A stretch of 40,455 bases of DNA from Alphaproteobacteria bacterium (GCA_028292825.1 JAQGLO010000028.1:1-40455); one strand, 5' to 3'; counted from the first letter of the stretch, positions 31,358 to 39,184 are shown. Made by a program: numbers and translations. Notes: generated by a model from the sequence alone, not told the origin.

Positions 31358-32007
31358 AACAGTCCCACCGGATCTGACACGATGGGTTTTCTGCGCCTGC
31401 TGCTTCTGGCGCGCTCCTCGCGGCTCATGGTCCAGCGCATATCTTCCACCGTCCGCAGGCAAGCCTTGGCTTGCGCCGGAGCGACGTCGGTTTCGCCCAG
31501 CCACGCCGCCCAGTCGTCCGGCGCCAGCACGGCCGGCATGCGATCGGTGGGCAAACCCGCCAGCAATGCATTGGCAGGCGCCGTCGCCATCACGCAAGCC
31601 AGCATTGACTGCCCCGCAACGCAAAAGCGCCGCCAGATGAACGCGACGCCGATGGGACCGGCCGGCAGGACAGTGTGCTGCTCGCCGCTTTCAGGTGCCT
31701 CGTTGAAAGTCTGCATCAGCACGATACCGCGCTGGCCATCGCGAAAGACCCCGGCGAAACTCGGCGTGGTGTCGATGGTCTCGCTGCGCGCATGGATGGG
31801 GCGCGGCTTGCGCCAGTCGGACGGATCCGGAAAACCCCAGCGCATGGGGACCACACGCCGCACGCCCTCGTGCCATACGATCACCGGCAGATTGCCCATC
31901 ACGCGATAGGTTACCGGGCGATCCGCGTCATCGGACGATGGCGGCGTGCTGTAGATATAGTCCACGATTTCCGTCCAGGATGCCTTGGCCGTGAACTTGC
32001 CGCACAT
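31354..32007 (-). CDS. SRAP (YedK/HMCES) family protein with altered active site
   Basis: SRAP proteins crosslink to abasic sites in single-stranded DNA through Cys2 and protect them. The 217-residue product starts MCGKFT, giving the catalytic Cys2 after Met removal. MRWGFPDP, then HARSET (72-77), FNE (Glu103) and TDRMPAVLAPDDWAAWL (154-170) follow the family order. Two positions differ from E. coli YedK: the Asn of NAR(A/S)ET is His72, and the His of HDRMP is Thr154. Cys2, Arg74 and Glu103 remain. It may be a divergent subfamily with changed chemistry. It starts two bases after a small DUF768-like gene, so the two form an operon. No LexA box was seen before that operon. Confidence 0.87.
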   Translation of the reverse strand: MCGKFTAKASWTEIVDYIYSTPPSSDDADRPVTYRVMGNLPVIVWHEGVRRVVPMRWGFPDPSDWRKPRPIHARSETIDTTPSFAGVFRDGQRGIVLMQTFNEAPESGEQHTVLPAGPIGVAFIWRRFCVAGQSMLACVMATAPANALLAGLPTDRMPAVLAPDDWAAWLGETDVAPAQAKACLRTVEDMRWTMSREERARSSRRRKPIVSDPVGLF

Positions 32008-32009
32008 CG

Positions 32010-32285
32010 TCAGACGGTCCCGGCATCCACCGTCACAGGCATCACCTTTTCATAAGCGCCCGTCAGATAATCGTCGATATCGCCGACCGCCCGGGCGAGG
32101 TCACCGCCGCTGATTCCCTCCTCGCGTGCGTCGCTGGTGATCTGAGAGGCCAGCCGCTCAATCTCCCGTGGCAGATCTGCGAGACCCGGCACGTTGTAAA
32201 CATTGGAAGAAATCCATTCCCGGACAAAGTTCCCGGCTTTTTCGGTGCGTTCATTCAGCGATTGTGCGTGCGATGATTTGGTCAT
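32010..32285 (-). CDS. Small helical protein, DUF768-like
   Basis: A 91-residue protein with a charged N-terminus and a helical pattern: GNFVREWISSNVYNVPGL, then EIERLASQITSDAREEGI and DLARAVGDIDDYLTGAYE. The FxxxWISxNV opening recalls the DUF768 family of small alphaproteobacterial proteins; the match is by eye and tentative. ATG 32285 is used. It ends two bases before the SRAP start, so the two are co-transcribed, and it is divergent from the HWE kinase gene with 49 bases between starts. Confidence 0.65.
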   Translation of the reverse strand: MTKSSHAQSLNERTEKAGNFVREWISSNVYNVPGLADLPREIERLASQITSDAREEGISGGDLARAVGDIDDYLTGAYEKVMPVTVDAGTV

Positions 32286-32334
32286 GCGCGTGGTATAGCA
32301 CATCTCTGCGCCGGTTTCCGGCGGCAAGGAGCCG

Positions 32335-33057
32335 ATGCTAAACCGAAGGCTGACGGCCCAGAATACCTATCTGACCGAGATGCTGAAGCAGGCCGGCTTG
32401 GATGCTGAGGCGCGCGATGTCGCGGAACGCATCCAGACCGTCCTGACCGACGAAATCCATCACCGCATGAAGAACATGCTGACCATGGTGACGGCGATCG
32501 TGCGTCAGAGCATGCGTGCCTCCGCCAGCCTGTCGGAAGCGGAAGCGGCCATCAGCGTGCGGCTGCTGGCAATGTCCAAGGCACATGATCTGCTGCTGAA
32601 GGCGGACTGGAAGTCCGCCGGCCTTCTGGACGTCGTGCACGGCGCCACCGAACAGCACGACACAACCGAAGGACGCTTCGTGATTGCGGGCAGTGCCCTC
32701 CAGATCAACTCCGCCGCCATACTGCCGCTGACGCTGGCGCTGAACGAACTTTGCACCAATGCGATCAAGTATGGCGCGCTGGCCAAGGCCGGCGGCAAGG
32801 TGACAATAAGCTGGCTGGCGAACGAAGAACGCCTCACCCTGCGTTGGGTGGAGTGCGGAGGTCCTGTTGTCATCGCGCCCGCGCGCAACAGTTTTGGTAC
32901 GCGCCTGATCGAGCAGGCCCTGCCCCGCCAACTGGGCGGCACCGGTCACATGATCTTCCCGCCGGCCGGGGTTGAATTTGAACTTGTTATTCCGCTGGAC
33001 CGGCTGTTGCCCCTGCCTGTCCACGCCGCTCCGAAGGAAAACACCATCCATGCTTGA
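32335..33057 (+). CDS. Stand-alone HWE-type sensor histidine kinase
   Basis: A 240-residue kinase consisting of a short N-terminal helix and the catalytic core only; no PAS, GAF or membrane segment is present. The phospho-acceptor is His43 in the HisKA_2 motif EIHHRMKNMLTMV. The N box is LALNELCTNAIKYGAL, RWVECGGP contains the W-x-E pair of the HWE family, and FGTRLIEQAL is the glycine-rich end. Kinases of this class often feed the alphaproteobacterial general stress response (PhyR-type receivers), but no receiver gene is in the window. Start ATG 32335 follows AAGGAG closely. The end overlaps the next small gene by eight bases. Confidence 0.9.
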   Translation: MLNRRLTAQNTYLTEMLKQAGLDAEARDVAERIQTVLTDEIHHRMKNMLTMVTAIVRQSMRASASLSEAEAAISVRLLAMSKAHDLLLKADWKSAGLLDVVHGATEQHDTTEGRFVIAGSALQINSAAILPLTLALNELCTNAIKYGALAKAGGKVTISWLANEERLTLRWVECGGPVVIAPARNSFGTRLIEQALPRQLGGTGHMIFPPAGVEFELVIPLDRLLPLPVHAAPKENTIHA

Positions 33058-33235
33058 CCGCCCGACCTATACCGAACGCGCCTTTGCGCTGGCGCAATCG
33101 GGCAGTGCGGGAAGCCTGAAAGCCATCCGCCAGCAACTCAAGGCGGAAGGCTATTCCGAGGCCGGTCAACTGAGCGGCACCAGTATTCGCGGTCAGTTGA
33201 TCCGGCTGATAGCAGCGAACAAGGTCGCGCCCTGA
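33050..33235 (+). CDS. Small conserved-looking protein of unknown function (61 aa)
   Basis: Not recognised. The 61 residues form two helical parts (ERAFALAQSGSAGSLKAIRQ and SIRGQLIRLIAANKVAP) with a short loop. ATG 33050 lies inside the 3' end of the kinase gene, preceded by AAGGAAA, and its stop overlaps the next start (TGATG). Being sandwiched by overlaps between the kinase and the RMF-like gene strongly suggests it is a real, co-translated gene. Confidence 0.7.
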   Translation: MLDRPTYTERAFALAQSGSAGSLKAIRQQLKAEGYSEAGQLSGTSIRGQLIRLIAANKVAP

Positions 33236-33423
33236 TGAGCAAGCAAACAGAGGCCGATGCCTTCGCGCTGAGCCGTGCCTATGCGCAAGGCTGGAACGCG
33301 GCGAAACGACCCTGGACGCTCGAGGCCTCGGGGGACCGGCGCAAAGTCGAAAATCCCTACACCTCAGAGCCGGAAAGAGCGCGTTGGAACGAAGGCTTCG
33401 CATTGTCCCAAAGCGGACGCTGA
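33235..33423 (+). CDS. RMF-like small protein (62 aa)
   Basis: A 62-residue protein whose layout recalls ribosome modulation factor and CrpP-type proteins: SRAYAQGWNAAK, a basic linker, then NPYTSEPERARWNEGF. RMF has the same order (G-Y-x-x-G repeat, C/N-P-Y, R-x-x-W-x-x-G-W/F). RMF dimerises and silences ribosomes in stationary phase. The match is by motif order only and is tentative. The start overlaps the preceding stop by one base, placing it third in a kinase operon, which would fit a stress role. Confidence 0.65.
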   Translation: MSKQTEADAFALSRAYAQGWNAAKRPWTLEASGDRRKVENPYTSEPERARWNEGFALSQSGR

Positions 33424-33490
33424 CCTTTCCACCGGTAAGGTGCGCGCAATAGCGTCATGCCATCCGCCACAGCAGCGTATAGGTTGGACA

Positions 33491-33519
33491 TGCAACCCGG
33501 TTCCGTTCCGGGCGTTGCA
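33491..33519. other. Strong hairpin between the kinase operon and the transglutaminase gene
   Basis: TGCAA-CCCGG, a seven-base loop (TTCCGTT), CCGGG-(CG bulge)-TTGCA: ten paired bases with one two-base bulge. It lies 68 bases after the RMF-like stop. No T run follows on either strand, so it is not a classical intrinsic terminator. The remaining 175-base interval shows nothing else clear. Confidence 0.4.
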
Positions 33520-33598
33520 TCTGCGGCCCGTTGATACCGTCGGGCAGCGGAAACGCGGCAATAGCGGTTATGAATGACGCAACCCATCGAGGTATCCC

Positions 33599-34417
33599 TT
33601 GCTGATCCGTGCAGGATTTGAAATCGCCTTCGAATGCACGGCCCCCACGCCCATGATGCTGCAGGTTCATGTGCGGCCGGAGCGCGAAGGCGATCTGGAA
33701 CAGCCCGAACATCTTCGGACTCAGCCCTTCACGCCTTACACCAGCTATCTCGACGAATTCGGCAATCGCTGCACGCGTCTGGTCGCACCGGCGGGCGTGC
33801 TGCTTCTCTCCAATCTTTTCCGCATTCGCGACAGCGGGGTACAGGAAACCCTTCCCTGGGGAGCGCAGGACACACAGGTCAATGCGCTGCCGGATGCGGT
33901 GCTGGTCTATCTGCTGGGCAGCCGTTATTGCGATACCGACCGGCTGGCCACGGAAGCCTGGGCCATGTTCGGCAAAATTGCGCCGGGCTGGCCGCGGGTG
34001 CAGGCCATCCTGGATTACACGCACAATCACATCACGTTTGGCTACCAGCATGCCCGCGCCGACCGCACCGCGTCTGAGAGCCATCGCGAAAAGAAGGGTG
34101 TTTGCCGCGATTATGCCCATCTGGCGATCACGCTCTGCCGTTGCATGAATGTCCCCGCGCGCTATTGCACGGGATATCTGGGAGATATCGGCGTACCGGC
34201 CGATCCGGCGCCGATGGACTTCAGCGCCTGGTTTGAAGTGTTTCTCGACGGGCGCTGGCACACGGTTGATGCACGTCACAACAAGCCTCGCATCGGCCGC
34301 ATCCTGATGGCGCGCGGACGTGATGCCACCGATGCTGCCATTTCGACGGCATTCGGCGTGGCAAAGCTGGCGCGGTTCGAAGTCATCACCGAGGAAGTGA
34401 AATCCGGCCAGATCTGA
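33599..34417 (+). CDS. Transglutaminase-like protease-fold protein
   Basis: A 272-residue protein with a beta-rich N-terminal domain and a transglutaminase-like core. The nucleophile Cys is in KKGVCRDYAHLAI. The next motif, MDFSAWFEVFLDGRWHTVDAR, holds the Asp but has Ser where a His-Ala-Trp-Phe pattern puts the catalytic His; I recall both versions in relatives, so this may be a subfamily trait. The C-terminus has RIGRILMARGRDATDAA. The start is TTG 33599, the only start after an in-frame stop at 33575, and GAGGT six bases upstream supports it. Substrate unknown; likely a peptidase or amidase-type enzyme. Confidence 0.88.
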   Translation: MLIRAGFEIAFECTAPTPMMLQVHVRPEREGDLEQPEHLRTQPFTPYTSYLDEFGNRCTRLVAPAGVLLLSNLFRIRDSGVQETLPWGAQDTQVNALPDAVLVYLLGSRYCDTDRLATEAWAMFGKIAPGWPRVQAILDYTHNHITFGYQHARADRTASESHREKKGVCRDYAHLAITLCRCMNVPARYCTGYLGDIGVPADPAPMDFSAWFEVFLDGRWHTVDARHNKPRIGRILMARGRDATDAAISTAFGVAKLARFEVITEEVKSGQI

Positions 34418-34519
34418 CGCGCCATTCGCCAAGCTGCTTTGGCCATGCTATGGGCTGCCAATCCCCCAGCGCGGCGTGGCGTATCTGGGTCTGGAAAGTC
34501 CGCGGCATGGGAAGATCAC

Positions 34520-34729
34520 ATGAGCGCAGACACGCAGGTTGATTATCTGGAATACAAAATCACCGTCTCGGAAGACGCCGGCAGGTTCACGGCCCGCGTG
34601 AGCCGCGAAGGCGCTTTGATAGAGCATGACGGTCATGCGTCGGAAGTCTGGGCTGCTGCCAGCTGTGCCAGCCTGGACCGCGCGGTCCTGATCGCCAAGA
34701 CTGCCATCGATAGCGACCGCGTCAGATAA
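34520..34729 (+). CDS. Small hypothetical protein (69 aa)
   Basis: Not recognised. The 69 residues begin with a strand pattern (YLEYKITVSEDAGRFTARVS) and end in a helix (LDRAVLIAKTAIDS), a compact alpha/beta domain in appearance. ATG 34520 has only GAAGA nearby as ribosome site. It stands alone between the transglutaminase-like gene and the TonB-dependent receptor. Its amphipathic pattern and codon use match the neighbours, so I think it is real, at moderate confidence. Confidence 0.6.
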   Translation: MSADTQVDYLEYKITVSEDAGRFTARVSREGALIEHDGHASEVWAAASCASLDRAVLIAKTAIDSDRVR

Positions 34730-34835
34730 CGTAATAGATTTTTGCGTGATGGCACCCGGACGGCCTCTGGGTAATTGTGCCCTTCCCATAAAATATGGCT
34801 GAAAAGGCGAGAAAACTGCTCTGGACAACACTACC

Positions 34836-34864
34836 TTGTCATGCAAGATATTATGCATTGATAA
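34836..34864 (+). promoter_or_regulatory. Candidate promoter of the TonB-dependent receptor gene
   Basis: TTGTCA (34836-34841), 17 bases, TGATAA (34859-34864), in a markedly AT-rich stretch. The spacer holds an inverted repeat ATGCA-N8-TGCAT (34841-34858) that could be an operator. Transcription would start about nine bases before ATG 34880. Confidence 0.5.
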
Positions 34865-34879
34865 CTAGTGGAATTGTTC

Positions 34880-36871
34880 ATGCGCGCCATGCTTTGGGTT
34901 GTAGCTGCCTTGGCTCTCGACTTGGCGCCTGTGATGGCCGCCGACCAAGGCGTGAGCGTTTACCCGGCGGAGTTCTTCAGCAGTTCTCACCCCGCAACCG
35001 CCCGCGACATGATTTCCCGCCTGCCCGGCTTCGTCTTCGACCAGGGCGACGACGCTCGCGGCTTTGCCGGCAGCGCCGGCAATGTGCTGGTGGACGGTGC
35101 CCGCCCCACCGCCAAGACGGACGATCTGGACACTATCCTGTCGCGCATTCCCGCCGACAATGTCGAGCGCATCGAACTGATCCGAGGCGGCGTGCCGGGC
35201 ATCGACATGCAGGGCAAGAATGTCATCGCCAATGTCGTGCGCAAGACGCAGGACAGCGGCCAGACCATCCTGACTCTGGGCAATACCTTGATCGAGGACG
35301 GCGAATGGGTGCCGGCCGCGCGGCTGGAATATCATGGCCGCAGGGGTGCCATCAGTTATGAAGGTTCGCTGGCCCGCACCGCGGATCAATGGGATGACTC
35401 CCCCGGCAACGGCTATCGGCGGGTCACCGACGCCAGCGGCGTGACCTACGACCACGCCCGCAGCTACGGCATCATGCAGTTGGGCTGGGCCGCGCATGGC
35501 GGCATCACCGCACCGCTGTTGGGCGGAGAATGGAACAACAACTTCACCTTGCAGACCACGGATTTTTCAAACGGCATCGCCTATTCCGGCGACGGCGGCT
35601 CGCGCTTCGACAACACGGCCAGAAAACGCAATGGCGAATTCGGCAGCCACTGGAAAGGCTTTGTGCTGGGCGATGTCAACTTGGAGACATTGGTTCTGGA
35701 GCGTGTCGGCGACGAGCATGACAGCAACACCGACGCCGCGCCGGGCCTGAACGAAGCCTTTCTCGCCAACAGCAGCAGCGGTGAAACCATCGGCCGCGTT
35801 ACTGCGCGCTACGCTGTCATGCCGACCCTGAATATCGAGGCAGGCGGGGAAGCCGCCTATAATTTCCTGGATGGCGGTTCCAGCTACAACTCCAACGGCG
35901 CGGCCATCGCCCTGCCCAACGCCAATGTCTTTGTGGACGAGCGTCGTGGGGAACTGTTCGCCAACGCGACCTGGAAGATCACGCCCACCTGGTCGCTGGA
36001 GGGCGGCGCGCGGCTGGAATATTCCAATATCGCCGAAAGCGGCGATACCAACCTGTCGCGCAGCTTCTTCTACGCCAAGCCGCGCGCGCTGCTGACCTGG
36101 GACGCCGACGACCAGACCCAGATACGCGCGCGTGCGGAGCTGAAAGTCGGCCAGCTGAATTTTTCCGACTTTGTGGCTTCCAGCGACCTGAACAGTTTCG
36201 GCGTGTCGGGCGGCAACGCCAATCTGAGACCCGAGCAGCGCTGGCAGGCGGAAGCGGCCATCGAGCGGCGCTTCCTGGGCAAAGGCGCGCTGGTGCTGAC
36301 CCTGCTGCATGAAGACATCACGGACCTGCAGGATTATGTCCCGATCGGTGGCGGCCTGGACGGCCCGGGCAATATCGCCCATGCGCTGAGCGACACCATC
36401 ACCCTTGCGGGCACGGTCCCGCTGGACTGGCTTGGCATCCCAAACGCCCTGCTGAAGCCCAACCTGAGCTGGAATTTCAGCAGCCTGCGCGATCCCGTCA
36501 CGGGCCAGAACCGCCCGATTTCGGGCCAGCGCGACCACCGCCTGACGTTTGAATTCGACCAGGACTTGCCCGACTGGCGTTCCAGCTGGGGCTTTGGCTT
36601 CCAGCCCATCTCACAGCAGTGGCACAACTACCGCATCGACCAGATCAGCAAGATCGGCATTCATGTGCCTTACACCTATCTGTTCTGGACCTATAATCCG
36701 GCGCCGGACTGGAACATCAAGATACAAGGCGACAATGTCACGCCCTATCGATTCGAGCTGGAGCAGGACATCTATGCAGGCCCGCGCAATCTGTCTCCGC
36801 TGTCGCGGATCCAGGACGCGCAGCTGCGCACCCGGCCGCGACTGTTCGTGCAGTTGCGCAAGACGCTTTGA
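34880..36871 (+). CDS. TonB-dependent outer-membrane receptor
   Basis: A 663-residue receptor. It has a signal peptide (MRAMLWVVAALALDLAPVMA, cut before ADQG), then a TonB-box-like VSVYPAEFF. The plug domain is ATARDMISRLPGFVF, GNVLVDGARPTAKTDDL, then LSRIPADNVERIELIRGG and GKNVIANVVRK. The rest is a beta-barrel of alternating strands (LEYHGRRGAISYEGSLA, WSLEGGARLEYSNIAES and others). At 663 residues it is smaller than most sugar-type TonB receptors and ends LFVQLRKTL. A GTG at 34868 is also in frame, but ATG 34880 gives a normal signal peptide. It converges on the dehydratase gene. The substrate is unknown; the neighbours suggest a sugar acid or oligosaccharide. Confidence 0.92.
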   Translation: MRAMLWVVAALALDLAPVMAADQGVSVYPAEFFSSSHPATARDMISRLPGFVFDQGDDARGFAGSAGNVLVDGARPTAKTDDLDTILSRIPADNVERIELIRGGVPGIDMQGKNVIANVVRKTQDSGQTILTLGNTLIEDGEWVPAARLEYHGRRGAISYEGSLARTADQWDDSPGNGYRRVTDASGVTYDHARSYGIMQLGWAAHGGITAPLLGGEWNNNFTLQTTDFSNGIAYSGDGGSRFDNTARKRNGEFGSHWKGFVLGDVNLETLVLERVGDEHDSNTDAAPGLNEAFLANSSSGETIGRVTARYAVMPTLNIEAGGEAAYNFLDGGSSYNSNGAAIALPNANVFVDERRGELFANATWKITPTWSLEGGARLEYSNIAESGDTNLSRSFFYAKPRALLTWDADDQTQIRARAELKVGQLNFSDFVASSDLNSFGVSGGNANLRPEQRWQAEAAIERRFLGKGALVLTLLHEDITDLQDYVPIGGGLDGPGNIAHALSDTITLAGTVPLDWLGIPNALLKPNLSWNFSSLRDPVTGQNRPISGQRDHRLTFEFDQDLPDWRSSWGFGFQPISQQWHNYRIDQISKIGIHVPYTYLFWTYNPAPDWNIKIQGDNVTPYRFELEQDIYAGPRNLSPLSRIQDAQLRTRPRLFVQLRKTL

Positions 36872-36874
36872 CGA

Positions 36875-38131
36875 TTATCCCCACCACACTTCGCCAGGCG
36901 CGAGGTGGGCTTTTGCCACGTCGGGATCGATGTCGAAGCCAAGGCCCGGCTTGTCCTCGATCACGAAATAGCCGTCCTTCCAGTAGGGCCCTTGGTGCGT
37001 GACAAGCGTCGGCCACCAGTCCACCCAGTTGGCCAGTTCGTGGATGCGGAAGTTGCGCATGGAGGCGGCGGCATGGGCACTCGCCGCCGTCCCGATGGGG
37101 CTGGCCGGATTGTGCGCCGCGGTCCAGATGCCATAGAGGTCGGCCAGGTCGGAGACACGCTTGGCCTCGAACAGGCCGCCCATCTTGGGAATGTCCAGAT
37201 GCACGCCGGCGCAGGCCTGGTGGATGATCAGATCCTTGAACCCTGCCATCAGATACAGGTTCTCGCCGGTGCAGATCGGCGTGTTGGTGGCGTGCGCCAC
37301 CCGCGCCATCGTCTCCCAATTCTCCGGCGGCGTGGGGTCTTCCACCCACATGGGCTGCACATGCTCCAGCGCGTTGCAATATTTGATCACGTCATTGACG
37401 GCGTATTTCCAATGGCACTCGATCGCCATGTCGATGTCGGGGCCGATGCCGGCGCGTACCCGGTCCATGCGATCCACCAGCCGGCCGACATCCTTGTTGG
37501 TGAGCTGGTTGGTGTAGGGATCGTGCCCGGGCTCGGAGAAGTTCGGGTCGGCGGTGCGCGGCACCGCATCGCCCTGAAACTTGAAGGCGGTGAAACCATA
37601 GGGATTGTCGGCCTTGGCCGCCGCCGCCTGATCGCCCCAGCTGCGGGGGTCTTCAGGATGGCTCTTGGGTGCCTGCAGCGTGTGATAGAAGCGCACCTTG
37701 TCGCGGAAACGTCCGCCCAGCAGGTCGCACACCGGCACGCCCAGCAGCCGCCCCGCCAGGTCCCACAGCGCGATCTCGATGCCCGAGGAGGCATGCACGG
37801 TGACGCCGCCGATGGCGCCATAGCCGCCATTGAGGAACAGCATCTTGGTCGCCAGCTTGAGCACGTTCAGCGGGTCTTCGCCGATCAACTGGTCCTTGAA
37901 GCGCGTCAGGATCATGTCCTTGACGCCCGGGCCCCAGTAACCCTCGCCGATACCGTACACACCGGCATCGGTTTGGATCTTGATCAGGTTCCAGTCCCAG
38001 GTGCCGCGGATGACCATCACCTTGACGTCGGTGATCTTGACCTTCCGGCGCAGTGCTTCGGCCCGCGCCTGGAATGGCAGGGCGAAGCAGGAAGCGGCGC
38101 CCAGGTTGGCGAGCAGTTTGCGGCGATCCAT
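36875..38131 (-). CDS. Exported enolase-superfamily dehydratase (mandelate racemase/GalD-like)
   Basis: A 418-residue member of the mandelate racemase/muconate lactonising group, closest in feel to sugar-acid dehydratases such as D-galactonate or mannonate dehydratase. Metal ligands are probably Glu238 (in IECHW), Glu264 (VEDP) and Glu290 (TGEN), with His240 and His340 (AAHNP) as candidate acid/base residues. It is unusual in carrying an N-terminal twin-arginine-type signal (MDRRKLLANLGAASCFALPF, then QARAEA), implying periplasmic location after folding. ATG 38131 has AAGGA seven bases upstream. It lies ten bases after the cupin gene and converges on the TonB receptor gene. The exact substrate cannot be told. 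Confidence 0.88.
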   Translation of the reverse strand: MDRRKLLANLGAASCFALPFQARAEALRRKVKITDVKVMVIRGTWDWNLIKIQTDAGVYGIGEGYWGPGVKDMILTRFKDQLIGEDPLNVLKLATKMLFLNGGYGAIGGVTVHASSGIEIALWDLAGRLLGVPVCDLLGGRFRDKVRFYHTLQAPKSHPEDPRSWGDQAAAAKADNPYGFTAFKFQGDAVPRTADPNFSEPGHDPYTNQLTNKDVGRLVDRMDRVRAGIGPDIDMAIECHWKYAVNDVIKYCNALEHVQPMWVEDPTPPENWETMARVAHATNTPICTGENLYLMAGFKDLIIHQACAGVHLDIPKMGGLFEAKRVSDLADLYGIWTAAHNPASPIGTAASAHAAASMRNFRIHELANWVDWWPTLVTHQGPYWKDGYFVIEDKPGLGFDIDPDVAKAHLAPGEVWWG

Positions 38132-38141
38132 CAGGTGATCC

Positions 38142-39083
38142 TTATTTTGCAGGGGCGGTGGAATCGGCCTGCTCGTAGTGCACCTGGCCTTCCTTGTACC
38201 GCGGTGTCATGGCCAGGCGGGTGCAGGAACCCGTGTTGGCAGTGCAGCTGGCACGATGCCAGCGTTCGTTGGGGGCCGTGATCACATCACCGAGCTGGCC
38301 TTCAGCGAGGTTCTTCTCGCCCGAGATTTTCACGGTGAGCTGACCTTCGATGATCACCCAGGCTTCCACCATATTCTCGTGGAAATGACCCCAGGCGGTG
38401 TCTGGCGGCAGCTTGGCCAGGTTGCCGCTGCGGATGATGTGCGCCGAGGTGTGGCCGTCCAGCGCGAACTCACGGCTCTTGCCGTCCGCCGCCACGACAT
38501 CCTTGTTGAAGTCCAGGAACGGCGTGTTCGGCGCGTCATAGCCGCCCGTGGAAGTGATCTTGGCCTGGACATACTTCCACCCCTTCACCGGAGTCGGGGT
38601 CTCGGTAACCGGATAGCTGGGCATCTGGCCCGCCGGCGTCACCCGCCAGAACACCACCGGCTCGGTGCCGGTATTCTCCAGGCTGTAGGCAAGGCGCGGG
38701 GCGACGTCGATCAGGTAGCCCTTGGTGGCGGTGGTGGTCGGCTGGCCGTCGATTGTCACCTTCATCTGGCCGGAATAGACCCACAGGAAGGCTCGGTCGT
38801 CGGAATAGAACAGGGACTTGGTCCTCTCGCCCGGGGCGAGGCTGACATAGCGGCCGTCATAATCGCGGGTGAGGAGAACCTTCTGCTCCCAGCTCGCCTG
38901 CCCGGCATGCGCCTTCAGGATATCGGCGATGTGAGTGACCGGCTTGTTGGGGCCGTCATAGGGCGTCTCGGGTGTCTTCTGCGCCGCCCACACGATCCGC
39001 TCGGGGCCTTTCTCGCCGCCGGCCTGGGCGAAGGCGGGTGTCGTGAACGCCAGAGCGATGGCGGCAGCAGCGAGACGGTTCAT
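38142..39083 (-). CDS. Exported double-cupin protein
   Basis: A 313-residue protein with a Sec signal peptide (MNRLAAAAIALAFTTPAFA, cut before QAGG). Two cupin-like barrels follow: the first around residues 75-165 (YVSLAPGERTKSLFY, AFLWVYSGQMKVTIDG), the second around 205-295 (TAWGHFHENMVEAWVIIEGQ, then GDVITAPNERWHRASC). The second has His-x-His-type and Glu/His residues suited to metal binding; the first lacks them. Activity unknown. It is first in an operon with the exported dehydratase, so both probably act on the same periplasmic compound. It is divergent from the LamG-like gene with a 101-base gap. Confidence 0.82.
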   Translation of the reverse strand: MNRLAAAAIALAFTTPAFAQAGGEKGPERIVWAAQKTPETPYDGPNKPVTHIADILKAHAGQASWEQKVLLTRDYDGRYVSLAPGERTKSLFYSDDRAFLWVYSGQMKVTIDGQPTTTATKGYLIDVAPRLAYSLENTGTEPVVFWRVTPAGQMPSYPVTETPTPVKGWKYVQAKITSTGGYDAPNTPFLDFNKDVVAADGKSREFALDGHTSAHIIRSGNLAKLPPDTAWGHFHENMVEAWVIIEGQLTVKISGEKNLAEGQLGDVITAPNERWHRASCTANTGSCTRLAMTPRYKEGQVHYEQADSTAPAK

Positions 39084-39129
39084 GATCCTGTTCCCCGAAT
39101 ATTGTTTTCGTTGCCGGGGAGATTGCAGC

Positions 39130-39157
39130 GGCGCGAAAACCCCGTCAACGTCGCGCC
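39130..39157. promoter_or_regulatory. Inverted repeat between the cupin and LamG-like genes
   Basis: Perfect 7-base arms GGCGCGA (39130-39136) and TCGCGCC (39151-39157) with a 14-base spacer, in the middle of the gap between two divergent genes. A candidate operator for a shared regulator. No regulator gene lies next to it. Confidence 0.45.
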
Positions 39158-39184
39158 AGAACAACAAAGAGCTGGGGAGATTTT

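Noticed and set aside
31024-31377. 117-codon frame overlapping the small hypothetical gene
   Set aside because: Composition is unnatural (Gly/Arg/Gln-rich second half typical of a wrong frame); the other frame at 31142-31357 gives a more protein-like sequence.
34868-34880. GTG at 34868 as start of the TonB receptor
   Set aside because: It adds Glu-Leu-Phe in front of the signal peptide and lies only a few bases after the predicted -10; ATG 34880 fits both better.
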